Shown here in pieces: positions 43,601 through 55,584 of a stretch of 64,000 bases of DNA. Positions within the stretch are counted from its first letter, which is position 1; each line of letters begins with the position of its first letter. The position numbers and the translations under genes are program-made. The notes under the pieces are model-generated. The model saw nothing but the letters and a program-made list of their open reading frames with translations. It did not search any database and was not told the DNA's origin. The stretch comes from Megascapheus bottae (Eukaryota > Chordata > Mammalia > Rodentia > Geomyidae), in the NCBI GenBank assembly GCA_024803745.1, contig JANJXV010000020.1, forward strand, positions 18,392,777-18,456,776. Reading direction: 5' to 3'.

Positions 43601-45055
43601 CTTTTTGATGAAAACTTTAAAACCCTGAAAAAGGAAATTAAAGCAGAACTAAAGAAATGGACAAACCTCCCATGCTCCTGGATTGAAAGAATCAACATCG
43701 TGGAAATGACTATCTTGCCAAGGGCTATCTACAAATTCAATGCAATACCCATCAATATCCCAATGTCATTCTTTAAAAAAATAGAAGAGGCAATCCAAAA
43801 TTTCACATGGAATAATAAAAGACCCCACATAGCAAAAACACTTCTTAGCAGAAAGAACAAGGCAGGAGGAATTTCAATTCCAAACTTTAGACTCTATTAA
43901 GAGTAATAATTATCAAAACAGCTTGATACTGGCACAGGAACAGGCCTGGAGACCAGTGGAATAGAACTGAAGACCCAGATATTAAACCACAGACCTATGG
44001 CCACCTAATCTTTGACATGGGAGTCTCTTCAACAAGTTGTGCTGGCAGAACTGGTTAAGCACATGCAGAAAACTAAAGTTGGATCCTTCTTTGTCACCCT
44101 GTACTAGAATTAACTCCAAATGGATCAAAGACCTGGAGGTAAAAGCCGACACTCTGAAAACTTTACAAGAAGGAATAGGAGATACACTAGGCACAGGTCG
44201 AAACTTTCTCAATAAGGACCAAGAATCACAACAAATCAGAGAAAGGCTGGATAAGTGGGACTGCATTCAACTGCAGAGCTTTTGTATGGCAAAGGACATA
44301 GCTAGTAAACTAATTAGGAAGCCCTACAGAGTGGGAGAAGATCTTCACCAACAATACAACGGACAAAGGCCTCATATCTAAAATATATCAACAGCTCAAA
44401 AAATTGAATCAATCCAAAACTATCCTCCAAAGTAACAACCATCCGATTAAAAGATGGTCCAAAGACTTAAAGAGAGTCTTCTCTGAAGAAGAAACATGAA
44501 GAAATGCTCAACATCTCTGGTCGTAAAAGAAATGTAAATCAAAATAACTCTAAAATTCTACCTCACTCCAGTTAGAATGGCCAGGATCAAGAAATCTAAT
44601 TAAACAACAGATGCTGGAGGGGATGTGGCCAGGAGGGATCACTACTACACTGTTGGTGGGAGTGGAAACTTGTTCAACCACTATGGAAAGCAGTAAGGCA
44701 GTTCCTCAAAAGACTAAACATAGAGCTCCCCTATGACCCAGCAATTCCACTACTAGGCATTTACCCAGTCATCCAGAAACAAGGACATACTAAATCCACT
44801 AGCACAACAATGTTCATTGCAGCACTATTTACCATAGCAAAGAGATGGAACCAACCTAGATGTCCCTCAGTTGATGAATGGATCAACAAGATGTGGTATT
44901 TGTACACAATGGAATTCCATGCTGTTGTCAGAAAAAATGACATTGCTCCATTTGTTAGGAAATGGAAAGACTTAGAAAAAATCATATTAAGTGAAATAAG
45001 CCAGACTCAAAGGAACTTAGGCTCAATGGTTTCCCTCATTTGTCATAATCAGTAG
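43601..45055 (+). pseudogene. L1 ORF2 C-terminal remnant, copy F
   Basis: The sense part covers ORF2p after the catalytic RT core to the end. Open pieces are 43700-43900, 44037-44381 and 44810-45055. The first reads [17 protein letters not shown], shared with copies A and B. A TAA at 43898-43900 ends it, a short deletion near 44022 removes text between 'gacatgggagtc' and 'tcttcaacaag', and another loss near 44495 removes 'aaacatggcctatagac'-type text. It ends at the common N-Q-stop. Confidence 0.9.
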
Positions 45056-45544
45056 AAACCTTGGGCTCTCCTAGCAGAGATTTGCAATAGAGCAAAACCT
45101 TGATAAAAAATGCCATATAGTAGGACGCTGAATGCAAGAATCTCTAGGATATAGAAACATAAGCCATATAATGAATTATTGTTGTTATTAAGGTACTATG
45201 TTATCTCTCATCTCTTTTGCTGTCTCTTGGTTATCTCATTTTGTTACAGTATCTCACTTTGTTACCTGATATATCAGATATATTTGTATTTGGTTATTTA
45301 AAATTGGATAGGGAAAGGGGGAAAACAAGATGAGGGGTGGGGGTGGGGGGGAGGGAAATGGGACCAAGACATGTGAAAGGGTATCAATGTATGGAAATTA
45401 ATGCACCATCTATCTGGGAAATATCATGTAACCCTTCTATTAATTACAATAAAAATATATGAAAAAAAAGAAGTAAGCATCATTTCTACTTCAGTGTTTA
45501 ATACTGGTTTAAAAACCAGTTTTGATTACTTGGAAGTATGCATT

Positions 45545-45612
45545 TTCTTTTTTCTGAAAAGTTCTATATATATATATATTATAAGCACATATTATATATT
45601 TATATATTATTA
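45545..45612. repeat. TA-rich microsatellite
   Basis: Runs of TA with ATTATA interruptions. Confidence 0.7.
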
Positions 45613-45960
45613 TTTTTCTTGTCCTGAGTCTTGAATTCCGGGCTTGGGCATTGTCCATGAGCATTTTCACTCAATGCCAGTTCTCTAATGCCGGTGCTAT
45701 ACTTCCACTTCGTTTTTGTTTTTTGCTTTTTGTTGTTTTTTTTTTTTTGCCAGTCCTGCGCTTGAACTCAGGGCCTGAGCACTCTCCTTTGTGCATGCTC
45801 GGAAGCACTCTACCACTAGACCAAACTCCCGGCCCCTTCCACTTTATTCTTTGTGGGTAAATGGAGATAAAAGTTGCAGGATTTTCCTTCCTGGGATTCC
45901 TTCAAACCATGACCCTAAGATCTTAGCTTCTGAGTACCTATGATTACAGGCATGAATCCT
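45612..45960 (-). mobile_element. B1-headed SINE, antisense, interrupted by a younger SINE
   Basis: Left part 45612-45710 is the complement of the right arm ('cattgtccatgagcattttc'), and the part after 45845 is the complement of the middle and the B1-like head ('gaccctaagatcttagcttc', 'tgattacaggcatgaatcc'). Confidence 0.85.
45711..45835 (-). mobile_element. ID-headed SINE inserted in the SINE at 45612-45960
   Basis: A poly-T tail at 45711-45749, then 'gccagtcctgcgcttgaact' and the head complement 'gcactctaccactagaccaa'. It is flanked by cttccactt at 45702-45710 and 45836-45844. The right arm is shortened. Confidence 0.88.
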
Positions 45961-45964
45961 GAAA

Positions 45965-46565
45965 AATATAGTTTTTACTTCTGGATTCATTTTTAAAATA
46001 TTCTAAGTATTACTCTTTAAATTCTTTCACTTGTCATTTCTATCCAACACTTAGATTTCAATCTGTAAATATATGCCTTATTAATTTTGTAACACTGGTG
46101 TTATATAACAGATTCCCTAAATAGATTAGTAACATTTACTTTTAGTTAATTTTAAGTGATATACAATTAAAATATTTCTAACAATAATTTAAGGAGGATT
46201 GTTATTCTAGGTGAGTGGGATTGTAGTAACTACCAAATGAATATTATTTAACATATTAGAAGGACAGGAGAGAAACAGCAGTTTTATCTCCTTTCATAAG
46301 TACTTTTATTTTCCTGAAATATAAAATTGAAAACCTTGCTTTCCTTTACTTTTTCTGTAATTTTCTCTGTCCAGACTTTAATTTCTCTCACAAATAGTGC
46401 AAACTTTCTACACCACTTTATGAAAGTGAAACAACCAGAAAGCTGGAAATATTACAGGACACACATTTGTCTTTAGAAAAGAAAACAGGATGAAATGATT
46501 TCTTGTAAATGCTTTCTTAAAATTTAGTTTGTAAATTTTGATAAGAGGTATTACTTTACAAAGTT
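45965..46565. other. Unique AT-rich sequence
   Basis: Nothing recognised. Confidence 0.45.
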
Positions 46566-46566
46566 C

Positions 46567-46813
46567 TTGGGGCCAGGCAAGGTGGTTTATGCCTGTAATC
46601 CTAGCTCCTCAGGAGGCTGAGATATGAGGATTTTGGTTCAAGGCCAGCTAGGGCACTAAAGAACCTGTGACTCTTATCTACAATTAACCACTAGAAAACT
46701 GGAAGTGGGGTGTGGCTCCAAGGGTAAGGTAGTAGCCTTGAGCTGAAGAGCTCAGGGACAGCACCCAGGCCCAGAGTTCAAGCCCTATGATCCACCAAAA
46801 AAAAAAAAAAATC
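46567..46813 (+). mobile_element. B1-headed composite SINE
   Basis: 'gccaggcaaggtggtttatg', 'taatcctagctcctcaggag', 'actcttatctacaattaacc', 'ggaagtggggtgtggctcca', 'ccagagttcaagccc', then a 14-A tail. Nearly complete and well preserved. Confidence 0.93.
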
Positions 46814-46865
46814 TTTGCACCTATTTTGATGAATTAACTTTCAAACCCAAGAAAAAGTTTCCATA

Positions 46866-47265
46866 ACAACTACAATAGCTCGAAACCTAGGTACATAAGA
46901 TCATTTGGCATGAGACTAAATGAAGGATCTCTAGGATATGGAAACAAGCGCTTTATCTTGTATGATTGTTGTTCTTAATGGATTATGTTATTTCTCTTCA
47001 CCTTTTTTGTCCTTTGGTTAATTCCATATTGTTACTGTATCTGACTTTTTTACCTGGTATATTTTATATATGTCTTTCTTTATTTGAAATAGGAAAGGGA
47101 AGGGGAGAAAACAAGATGATTGGGAAGGAGTGGAGGAGAGAAATGGGGACAAAAACATGAGAAGGGGTATCAGTGTGTTAGAAGTAATGCACCTACTATC
47201 TGGCGAATGTTAACTGTAACCCCTCTATACATTACCCCAACAATAAAAAAATTTGAAAAAAAGAA
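46866..47265 (+). mobile_element. Older-lineage L1 3' end
   Basis: 'caatagctcgaaacctaggt', 'gatgattgggaaggagtgg', 'ctggcgaatgttaactgtaa', ending 'caataaaaaaatttg'. This subfamily says 'gaaataggaaagggaagggg' where the young one says 'gaaattggatagggaagggg'. Confidence 0.88.
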
Positions 47266-47294
47266 AATAAAATAAAAAACAAAAACTCTCCATA

Positions 47295-47605
47295 TATTTT
47301 AGGTATGTGGCCTTTGATTGTTGTCCTTAATGTACTGTGTTATCTCTCATCTCTTTTGCCGTCCCTTGGTTATCTCATATTGTTACAGTATCTCACTTTG
47401 TTATCTGATATATTGGATATATTTGTATTTGGTTATTTGAAATTGGATAGGGAAGGGGGGAAACAAGACAAGGGGTGGGGGTGGGGGAGGGAAATGGGGA
47501 CCAAGACATGAGAAAGGATATCAATGTATGTGAATTAATGTACCTTCTATCTGGCAAATATAATGTAACCCTTCTATTAATCACAATAAAAATACATGAA
47601 AAAAC
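47295..47605 (+). mobile_element. Young L1 3' end with a short 5' inversion
   Basis: Flanked by ctctccata at 47286-47294 and 47606-47614. The first ~23 bases ('tattttaggtatgtggcctt') are antisense ORF2 text, as seen at 15932-15955. The sense 3' UTR begins near 47318. Inserted into the A-rich tail region of the older L1 3' end. Confidence 0.82.
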
Positions 47606-47614
47606 CTCTCCATA

Positions 47615-47969
47615 ACATTTAAAATCTACTTTCACATTTTAACTAATTATTCTATAATTTATTTTTCAAACCAATGACATGAATGTCTAACAACATCCCA
47701 GTGTGGTAGCCTTAAATATATAAAGCAGAAATAAAAAGATAGAGCAACAAACCCATTCTTCATCTTGAGTCCTGATATAAAAGAAAATGGGAGCTGAGAG
47801 ATAGAAATAGTTCTCTCAACTCTTAAGATCCTTTTAAGAGACTTTAATAATACCGAATAGCACCTGGAGGGAGGTAGGAAATATCAAGATACACCTCATC
47901 TCTTCTGTAGTGACTGCAGCAAATATGGAGAGGACAATTTCATGTTGGGGTTCACACTGATTTACTACA

Positions 47970-48025
<56 letters not shown>

Positions 48026-49045
48026 GAGCTGTCCATGTCAGGCATCTGTATTTGTATATATGGTTTTCATATGGCTGTTTTCACTCATTTAATCATCTCA
48101 AACTTACTCTTTATATTCTGTCTATGATTTAATGTACTGTTTTATTCTTTATGGCTTCTAATGTCATTTCTGGGAGAAGTCCACCTGACTGAATGTTTGT
48201 GGTATAATTTATAATATAGCTGCAATTACTCTCTAGGTCCTGGGCCTGGCCTCTCTGTTGAAGAATGTCAGAAGTTATGAATTCCTTCTATCTACGGAAA
48301 AGTCCTTTCTTGGAACTCTTTAAGACTTCAGCTAGGGGAAACTGATTTATTATATTTCTTACTTTCTGCCTGAAATGTCATACTCTTCTCTCAGAGTTAT
48401 AAGCTATCACATTATTATCCTCTTTTCTTTTTTATATGCATCACATGTGGCAGAAGCGAGTCAGAATTTCTATGTGATTAGACTACCTTCCTAGTCTCTA
48501 GAACTGGTGCAAGGTTTTATTTGTTTTTCTATCATTAGGATGCTTGTGGTTATTTGTCTTTTGGTGAAGAGAAATACTAGATTTCATAGTTGATTCAGTC
48601 ATACAATTTTCTTGAATATATTTCCAATTTGTGTTATAGACCCATACGAAAATGCATCTAAAAATCCAGGCAGTCAAAAATAAAAAATTGTAGAATATTC
48701 TCAGATATGTATGTAAAAAGACCCCAAAATTGAAAAATTCCTTAATATACTTAAATTGTAACTGAGGAGAATTTAATCCAGAGAATTAAAAAAAGATTAA
48801 GTGTTAAAGATTGTATGAACATAATTAAAAAAATTGATCATACTACTTTATTTACCAAAGAAAGAACTTATATGATCAGTGAGATTGATGATAAACAGAA
48901 TATTTTAATAAATGAATATTTAATACCCCCAAAAATGTTAGAATATTCTTGGACTGGTAGGACATTTATAATATTGGGCTGAAATAAATAATTATCTGGG
49001 ACAGACTAGAAGTGTTGTTTCTTTATATGTAGTTAATATAAATAA
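47615..49045. other. Unique AT-rich sequence
   Basis: Apart from the TA repeat at 47974-48022, nothing recognised. Confidence 0.45.
47974..48022. repeat. (AT)n microsatellite
   Basis: About 24 uninterrupted AT units. Confidence 0.97.
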
Positions 49046-49049
49046 CATA

Positions 49050-49650
49050 AATGAAAGAATGACTAAGTGGATTTTGGACAAGTGGTATTGTATTCATCCA
49101 TTAGAAAGAATGGTATTGCATCATTTCTAAAAATAAATAAACAAATAAAAACCAGGAACAAATTAAGTGCAGAAAAGAAGACCTAGAGAGACAAGCATTT
49201 CATGTTTTATTTATATGCAATAGTTAGATTTATCCTACAAACTCATAAGTAAATACATTGGGTGGTATGTAAGTATATACAGAATTATTAAAACATGGTA
49301 GATTCAAGGGAGAGTACAAGTAAAATAAATCCATAGAAAGCCAAAACTCAAAGTTTAGTAAAGTTAAGAACCAGGAGGGAGACAGTTACTCCAAATGGTG
49401 GGATGGGGAAAGGAGTATATGAATAAAGAGAAAAGGGAAATGCAGACAAGAATCCAAGGTATATCCCACAAAATTAATAAGAATGAGGGAAGAAGTAGAT
49501 AGGTTGATAGGGAAAGAAGGGGTGAAAATGTTGCGAGCGTTGACATTAATCAAATATATTGTATTCATAAACTGCTTTGTTAAATGGCAACTCCTTTGTA
49601 CAACTACCTAAAGATAAGTAATAATAGTATTAATATACAAGTTGAAACAT
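49050..49650 (+). mobile_element. Old L1 ORF2 tail and 3' UTR, second copy of the older lineage
   Basis: 'ccattagaaagaatggtatt' is the ORF2 tail. 'aagtaaatacattgggtggt', 'attaataagaatgagggaag', 'ttgtattcataaactgcttt' and 'aaatggcaactcctttgtac' match the copy split at 4025-4287/4700-4860. Confidence 0.75.
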
Positions 49651-52400
49651 CCTAGCTTTCCTCACTGATTAAGATGTTATGTTGTCTAATGAATTTGCAT
49701 GCTCCCTATCCAAAGTTAGACATCACACAAGCATCTAATCCCTGTCATAGTAAATAAATCCTGTCATTTCTTCAAAAGCACCAATTTATTAGTATTTATG
49801 TAGTGCATGTGAAAGTTTATGGAATACTGCCGGCTTAAAAAGCAAAAGGAAACGTGGAAAAGCTTTGACAAAAGAGAGCTCATTTGTCATGTTCTACCTA
49901 TTATGTCTGTCTTCTTCCTTCTGTCTCTTGGTCATACATTTTAGATTAGTGCTGTGATGAGGGTGAAATCATGGAACTGGAAAGGGCAAGTAAATTTGCT
50001 GTATTCATTTAAAGCAGCTCTGATAAACATATTCTCCTGACTCATCCTTGAACCTGTCTTAGTCTGACTCATAGTTTATGGGAGAATGTTACTAGCCAAT
50101 AAAACACCCTTACATTTTCCTGCTTAGTCACAACTGTAGGAGTGGGGAAGAGTCACAAAAGCAAGGCCAGAGGTAGATCTGATTGAAATTTCAAGAAAAA
50201 AAGAGCAATGCTACTTTACTAAAGGACATTGTGATGCTTATAACACAGACAGTCCATGATAAAAACTCTGTGCCAAGGGGAAAATTAAACCTTTCTAATG
50301 GTCTGTAAAAATTTAACAAGTAAACAATATAGTAGTATTAGAATGAGTAAAACAATTCTCCTGCATTATAAAGCAATCTACAGTATATTTTACATATCGT
50401 GAAGAATTAGATATTTTATATAATCTAAGCAACAAACATACCGAACACTAGTGGGAGAATAATGATTTGTACAGAATCAAGAATGGAAGTATATGGGAAA
50501 ATCCAATCAAGTGAAATATGGAAAAGAAATGCATACTACCTGACTACATCTTTAAAATTAAGAAAAACAATCTTTATAACTTCTTTCATCCTAAGAAGCT
50601 TGTCTTTGGAATATATATGTACATACATATATATGGGGGTGTATATATGTATATATATGTATTATGTATGTACATGTGTGATATGTAGTCACACACACTA
50701 ATTCTTGAGATCATTTTAACCTTAATTCCCAGAGAATAAAAGATTTTTATCCAGTGAAGAAGTTTGTGGTTTAATGGATAAGATGTCAGGGACCTAAAAA
50801 AATGAGACTAAGCAAGAATACCCTAGTTCTTGGGCTTCTGTTGTAAATAATACTCTCATTAAAATTCTGCTTTGAAAGAAAGGCAAGTCCATTAGTCTGG
50901 AAGCTAATTTTTACTGGCTTCTTAGATGTATGCATATTAAAAATTCAGCTTTTATAATTGCCAGTCATCAACCACCTAGTCAATGCTGTTCTTGGAGGTT
51001 TTAATTATTTACTTCATTTGCATAGATACTCCAATTTATGATCAACCATTTGGTTGTCAGGGGATAGTTCCATAATTTTTCTTTTACATTTTTATTTATC
51101 CCTTTTGTATTCCTAGGAAAAGGTATGTACCAGTGAGTCTTATTAGGAAATAAAGGCCATTTCCACAAGAACTCTGTGGAAACCATGGTTACTGATAGAA
51201 CTTGTGTAAATCTAAGTTTTATTAGAACAAATCAGGGCTCTACATCCAGTTAAAACGTACTTTCTCTGTATTCAGCATAATGGTTCATGTGAAAATATCT
51301 AATAAGACAGAGCACGCTAATAGTGCTTTATTTCCCATCATTTACATTTGGGAATGGATCTTTTTAGGGAAGCAATAACAAAAATGGCATTTGTCACATG
51401 CTGTTTAACTTCCAATATTTATATGACCTGTTGATAGAGAACTGTGTTATTGTGTCCAGTTTTAAGAATATCTAAGGAGGGACCAGAAGCCAAGTGACTA
51501 GCTTGAATGTTCCAGGAGCCAGTGACTATTGGGGCATTGAGTGTTCCATGTTTTTATTATCAGACATTTCTATTATACTGCCTGGCTTCTAAACAATGGT
51601 TTCTCACTAGTCTCCAAAAAATAAAAGCAGCAACAAATAAAAACAAAGTGAAGAATGAAATTGAGAGTTAAGCTATCATTTGAATTCTATTTCCAAATGA
51701 GCCCATTACTTTTTTATGGCCTTGCATCCTTTTCTACAAGTAAATTCTATCTCTGTAATCAGTGAAAAGTAATTGACATTCAGTCTTGCCTCACAATTAA
51801 CTGGGTATTAGGGAGGAATACGGTGAGAAATAAAGGGGAAAGCAGAGGTTCATCAAACAACAATACCGCAGTGACATTATTTAGGACATCTAGTAGCTTA
51901 AAATTATGATTTCAGAAAAACGTTGACATGTCTGTTCTTTAAGTAGATCTAGAAGTGGTTTCAGTTCTGCAAACCACATGGTGCATTTTGTGAACCAACT
52001 CCAATGTCCCAATTGCAAACTATTTCATATCTCTAGTATTATGATATTATAACCTTAGCATTTTTCAGAAAGCAAAGTGTACCTATGGAATGGATATAAA
52101 AACACTGTTTTGTTGTCTTTGGCTATGGTTTTGTACATGGTATAAATTATCCTGTAATAGTATCTTAACCAAATCACCTCTAAATTAGGGACTGTGTGCC
52201 TCTGGTTTTTCTGGGGAAAAGTGTCCCAAATAATCTAACTAAACAGCTGTAGACTAGCTGATACCCTCCCCAAATCTACCCAAACCAGCCTTATAATATT
52301 CGATACATGATATGGAACACAATCGAACCTTCCATTTCTATTGTGTACCACTGGACGCTGAAAACAATGTAAGCATTTTCTAAAGAGAGTAGGATATTGA
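49651..52400. other. Unique noncoding sequence
   Basis: About 2.7 kb with no recognised transposon, the longest such run here apart from TA/TG units at 50614-50690. It leads directly into the island at 52.4 kb. No long open frame has real ATG, codon or splice support. Confidence 0.5.
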
Positions 52401-52424
52401 AAAGATCTCTTTTTTCTCCCGCAG

Positions 52425-52830
52425 AAACAACTCAATTATCGAACAAAACTATTCCTTTGTCTATCATCCCTGTTCTGCTTCGGGGTCTGGGAGCTATAAA
52501 AGTGATTGATCGGTAATCGCGGGTCTCATTGCTCTCTCGCTCTGAGCTCTCTGGGCGCTTTCTTCATAGAGAACAGCGACACGTTCATGTGGCTGAGCCA
52601 GTCCTCACCACCTGGAAAGTGGGGAATTGGTTGTGGAGCAGTCCTGGCACTGCAAGATTTCAGAGCCATTGTTCCCACCCTACTCCTGTTGTGAAGTCTG
52701 TTGAAAACCCCCAGAGAGCAGAGTGGGTGAAGGACAACATTGTAACAAAAGCTGACAGTTCAGGAAATTACAAAATCACTCTTTCCCAGTGCAGACAAAC
52801 TTGGTACCTGAAAATAATTTTCCCCTGAAA
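52425..52830 (+). promoter_or_regulatory. CpG- and TATA-bearing island, possible promoter/first exon or unrecognised LTR
   Basis: TATAAAAG at 52495-52502, then eight CpGs between 52480 and 52583 in otherwise CpG-poor DNA. An ATG at 52587 opens a 35-codon frame (MWLSQSSPPGKWGIGCGAVL...) ending at 52694. A pyrimidine-rich acceptor-like run ends in AG at 52423-52424. No AATAAA lies close downstream and no LTR ends were found. It could be the start of a host transcript or an old LTR of a family I do not recognise. Confidence 0.35.
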
Positions 52831-53355
52831 ACTTAAAATCAAAGAGTAATGATGATTTATTTTCCTCTCCGTTCTTCTATTACCCTTCTCCAATAAGGCA
52901 TATGTCTCAATTTATCCAGTTATCAATAGCAAGTGGTATCGTTTACCATTTCTGTAATATAGGGATTATATTCTTCCCTCTAACTTCTTTACTTCATATA
53001 GTTAAAACAATCATAGTTATCGAGTTTAAAAAAATAAACCAGATACATTTGTTGGCTTAGGTTTTGTTTTGTCCTATTTTTTTTTCTTTAGTTGTAAACA
53101 TTCTCTCCTAGAGGAGAAAAGCTCAAAGGAGCAATTGTACTTATCCAGAGAGTTCTTTGTCAACAGGGAAACAGTAAGGACAAGCATAATAAATACAGGG
53201 AGACAATATGCAGTAAACAGATGCTGTGATAAAGTTTGATGAACAGATTTCTCTCTATATTGGGGCAAGGAGGTAAAAGAACAGAGACTTGGAATGGCAT
53301 TGTGAAGGAGAGAACATACACTTTCTGTAACCTTGAAGTCTGATGACATATTTGA
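52831..53355. other. Unique noncoding sequence
   Basis: Nothing recognised. Confidence 0.4.
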
Positions 53356-53359
53356 CTCA

Positions 53360-53460
53360 CAAAGGGACACAACAACCTCATGAGATGGTGATGTTTATGA
53401 CTCACATGTCTTCCGCGTGGTAGGAAGGCAATCCAGGTAATTTATCTGGTCCAAGGTTTA
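53360..53460 (-). mobile_element. MIR fragment, antisense, tentative
   Basis: 'acacaacaacctcatgagat' and 'aatttatctggtccaaggtt' fit the complement of MIR ('cacaacaaccctatgagg' and 'ttgcccaaggtcac'). Confidence 0.4.
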
Positions 53461-53489
53461 AAATTAGAAGAGGAAATTGCAGTTCATCT

Positions 53490-53670
53490 AAGAATTTATA
53501 GATGTGCCTACCCTGCACAAAATCCTGGGTTTGATTCCTTGGAATCACATTCATAGAAAAAGTCAGAAGTAGTGTTGTGGCTCAAGTGGTAGAGCTCTAG
53601 ACTTGAAAAAGACCAAGGACAGTGCTGAGGTCCTGAGTTCAAGCCCTGGGATGGGCAAAAAAAAAAAAGA
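53490..53670 (+). mobile_element. ID-headed SINE
   Basis: B box 'gggtttgattccttgg', right arm 'gtgttgtggctcaagtggta' to 'gagttcaagccctggg', A-tail of 12. The A box end is diverged. Confidence 0.85.
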
Positions 53671-55580
53671 TTTAATAATAGACATTTGTCTGGGAAGATT
53701 GCTCTGGTGAGAGTGGGATGGCAGATTTCTAATTTGAAGGTTGTTTCATTAGTTCAAGCAATAGATGATGGTTTATACTAACGACATGCTGGATGCACTG
53801 GTGAGATGATAAAGTGCATTAGAGAATCACTGTACATGACGCGATGTTTCATGAGTGGTTGGAAAGGTTTATAGGAAGGCACACAGGTCAAGGAAATATT
53901 GCAGCATTACCAGTTTGCCTGAATGAGACAGAGTGATACTTCAAAGGCAAATGTAGCCTTTTAATTTAATGGAGAGGAATAGAGGAGTTATCATATCTGA
54001 CCTTCAGATGGTTTCATATTTTTAACTCAGCCTTCACATATTTCAAAATGAATATGGCTGACACAGGAAGTAAGTATTTCCTTTTCAGTTAAATGAACTC
54101 TGCTGATCTCTCTCCTCTCCTACTTCTCTCTTCCTCTCTGCCTCCTCTTCTTTTTATACAGGTGGTAAACAGAAATATACCTACACTTTCCAGCTTGTTC
54201 TTAAAAAAAAATCATTTCTGATTCTTGGCCAGGAAACTTTAATACTCTCCTTTCTACTTCATCCTCATCTACTATTTACATGCCATATGTTTCAATCCTG
54301 TCTTTTTTATAAGAGTATGGAATTATAATACACAGAAATGTTTCTGATTTAATTCAATTTTTATTATGTACCTACTATGTCCAGTCAATTCACTGAGTTG
54401 TGATATGATATTCCATTTGTTGTATAGTTTCATGCAACTAATTAGTAACATATTTTGGATCAAAATACATTTCTAATGTTAGGATTATTTTTAAGGATTA
54501 TAAAAGCTTTTGATTTTACAATGAGAAATTTTAGTGACCCATACTTAGGCATATAGATATAATGTGAGATAAAAATGATATTTATGATTCTAATCTTACT
54601 AGCTCTTTGTTTGGAAAAGTTAGTATTTAACATTAATCTTGAACATTTTCATGTGTTAAGAAAGGGATGAATTTTAAGGTTGAGTGTAAGACATATGAGA
54701 AAATATGTCTAAACTCTTAGCACAGTGATGATTAAACAATTAAAATATAACTCTTACAAAATGAATAAATAAAACTACATTAAAGTGCTCCTTTTCCTTT
54801 TAGGTAATATTTTCTTTTAAATTCATTCCACAGTTACTTAAATAAACACAAATCAGTTGAATTACTGCAGAGACTGCTTAAGGCTCTTCAGTAAATGTAT
54901 AAAATTTTATTTAAAAGCAGTTACAGCATAGAAAACTGCCTTGGGACCTATTAATACTAAATCAAATAACTATATCAAATGGACAACTAAAATCTTATTT
55001 GTTTATATCTGATTTCTTTAATTTAGTTAGTAAGTCACCAGTCCAAAGACTGTAAACTAAAAAAATAGTTTATTAAGTCAATATAAGGAACTAAAATGAT
55101 GAAACACATATCGTTTGTTATATACGATAGGAAAGATGGAAGAATAATTCATGTGCAGTGTTGAAGTCCAAGGTTGTTTCTGGGGATATAGAGATAATTT
55201 CTTAGATATAGACTTCAGTCCATGTAGCTTAATTTTCATTACCCAATTATAAGTGCTGATAATACTTCATAGCATTGCTACTTTTAAGCCTGTAGGTAGT
55301 ATTAAATGATTATTAAAGAGTATGCCCATTATTTGAAAGCATCAGATAGCACAAAATTTTGAGGCTATCTCTCTCTTCTATCAATTCAACTCTCAACAAA
55401 GATGGAATTATCAATAGTGTTATTTTTCTACAATCATAATATAGGATCTCAAACACAGGAACACTGCATGTTTACCACTGGCACATATTGTGAAGCACTA
55501 AAATAGCATTTCTATAAATTTTCAACATAGTTTCTTTATCCAAATGTCTTAGATACCTTTTCAAGCAAGCATACGGGGGA
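53671..55580. other. Unique noncoding sequence
   Basis: CT-rich patch at 54105-54155. A possible MIR scrap at 54358-54395 ('attatgtacctactatgtcc'). No gene recognised. Confidence 0.45.
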
Positions 55581-55584
55581 TAGC

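Larger units (their letters stand above)
42950..45466 (+). mobile_element. L1 copy F: 5'-inverted L1
   Basis: A perfect 17-bp duplication flanks 2,517 bp. 42950-43600 is an inverted ORF2 segment (antisense), and 43601-45466 is sense ORF2 end plus 3' UTR with a tail. Counted along copy B, the inverted segment spans about 24760-25409 and the sense part starts at 26048, so about 640 bp were lost at the switch. This is the textbook twin-priming structure. Confidence 0.97.

Noticed and set aside
52529..52828. 99-codon open stretch in the island
   Set aside because: It has no ATG at its start (a TTG), and no family resemblance. I kept the region as a possible promoter, not as a coding gene.
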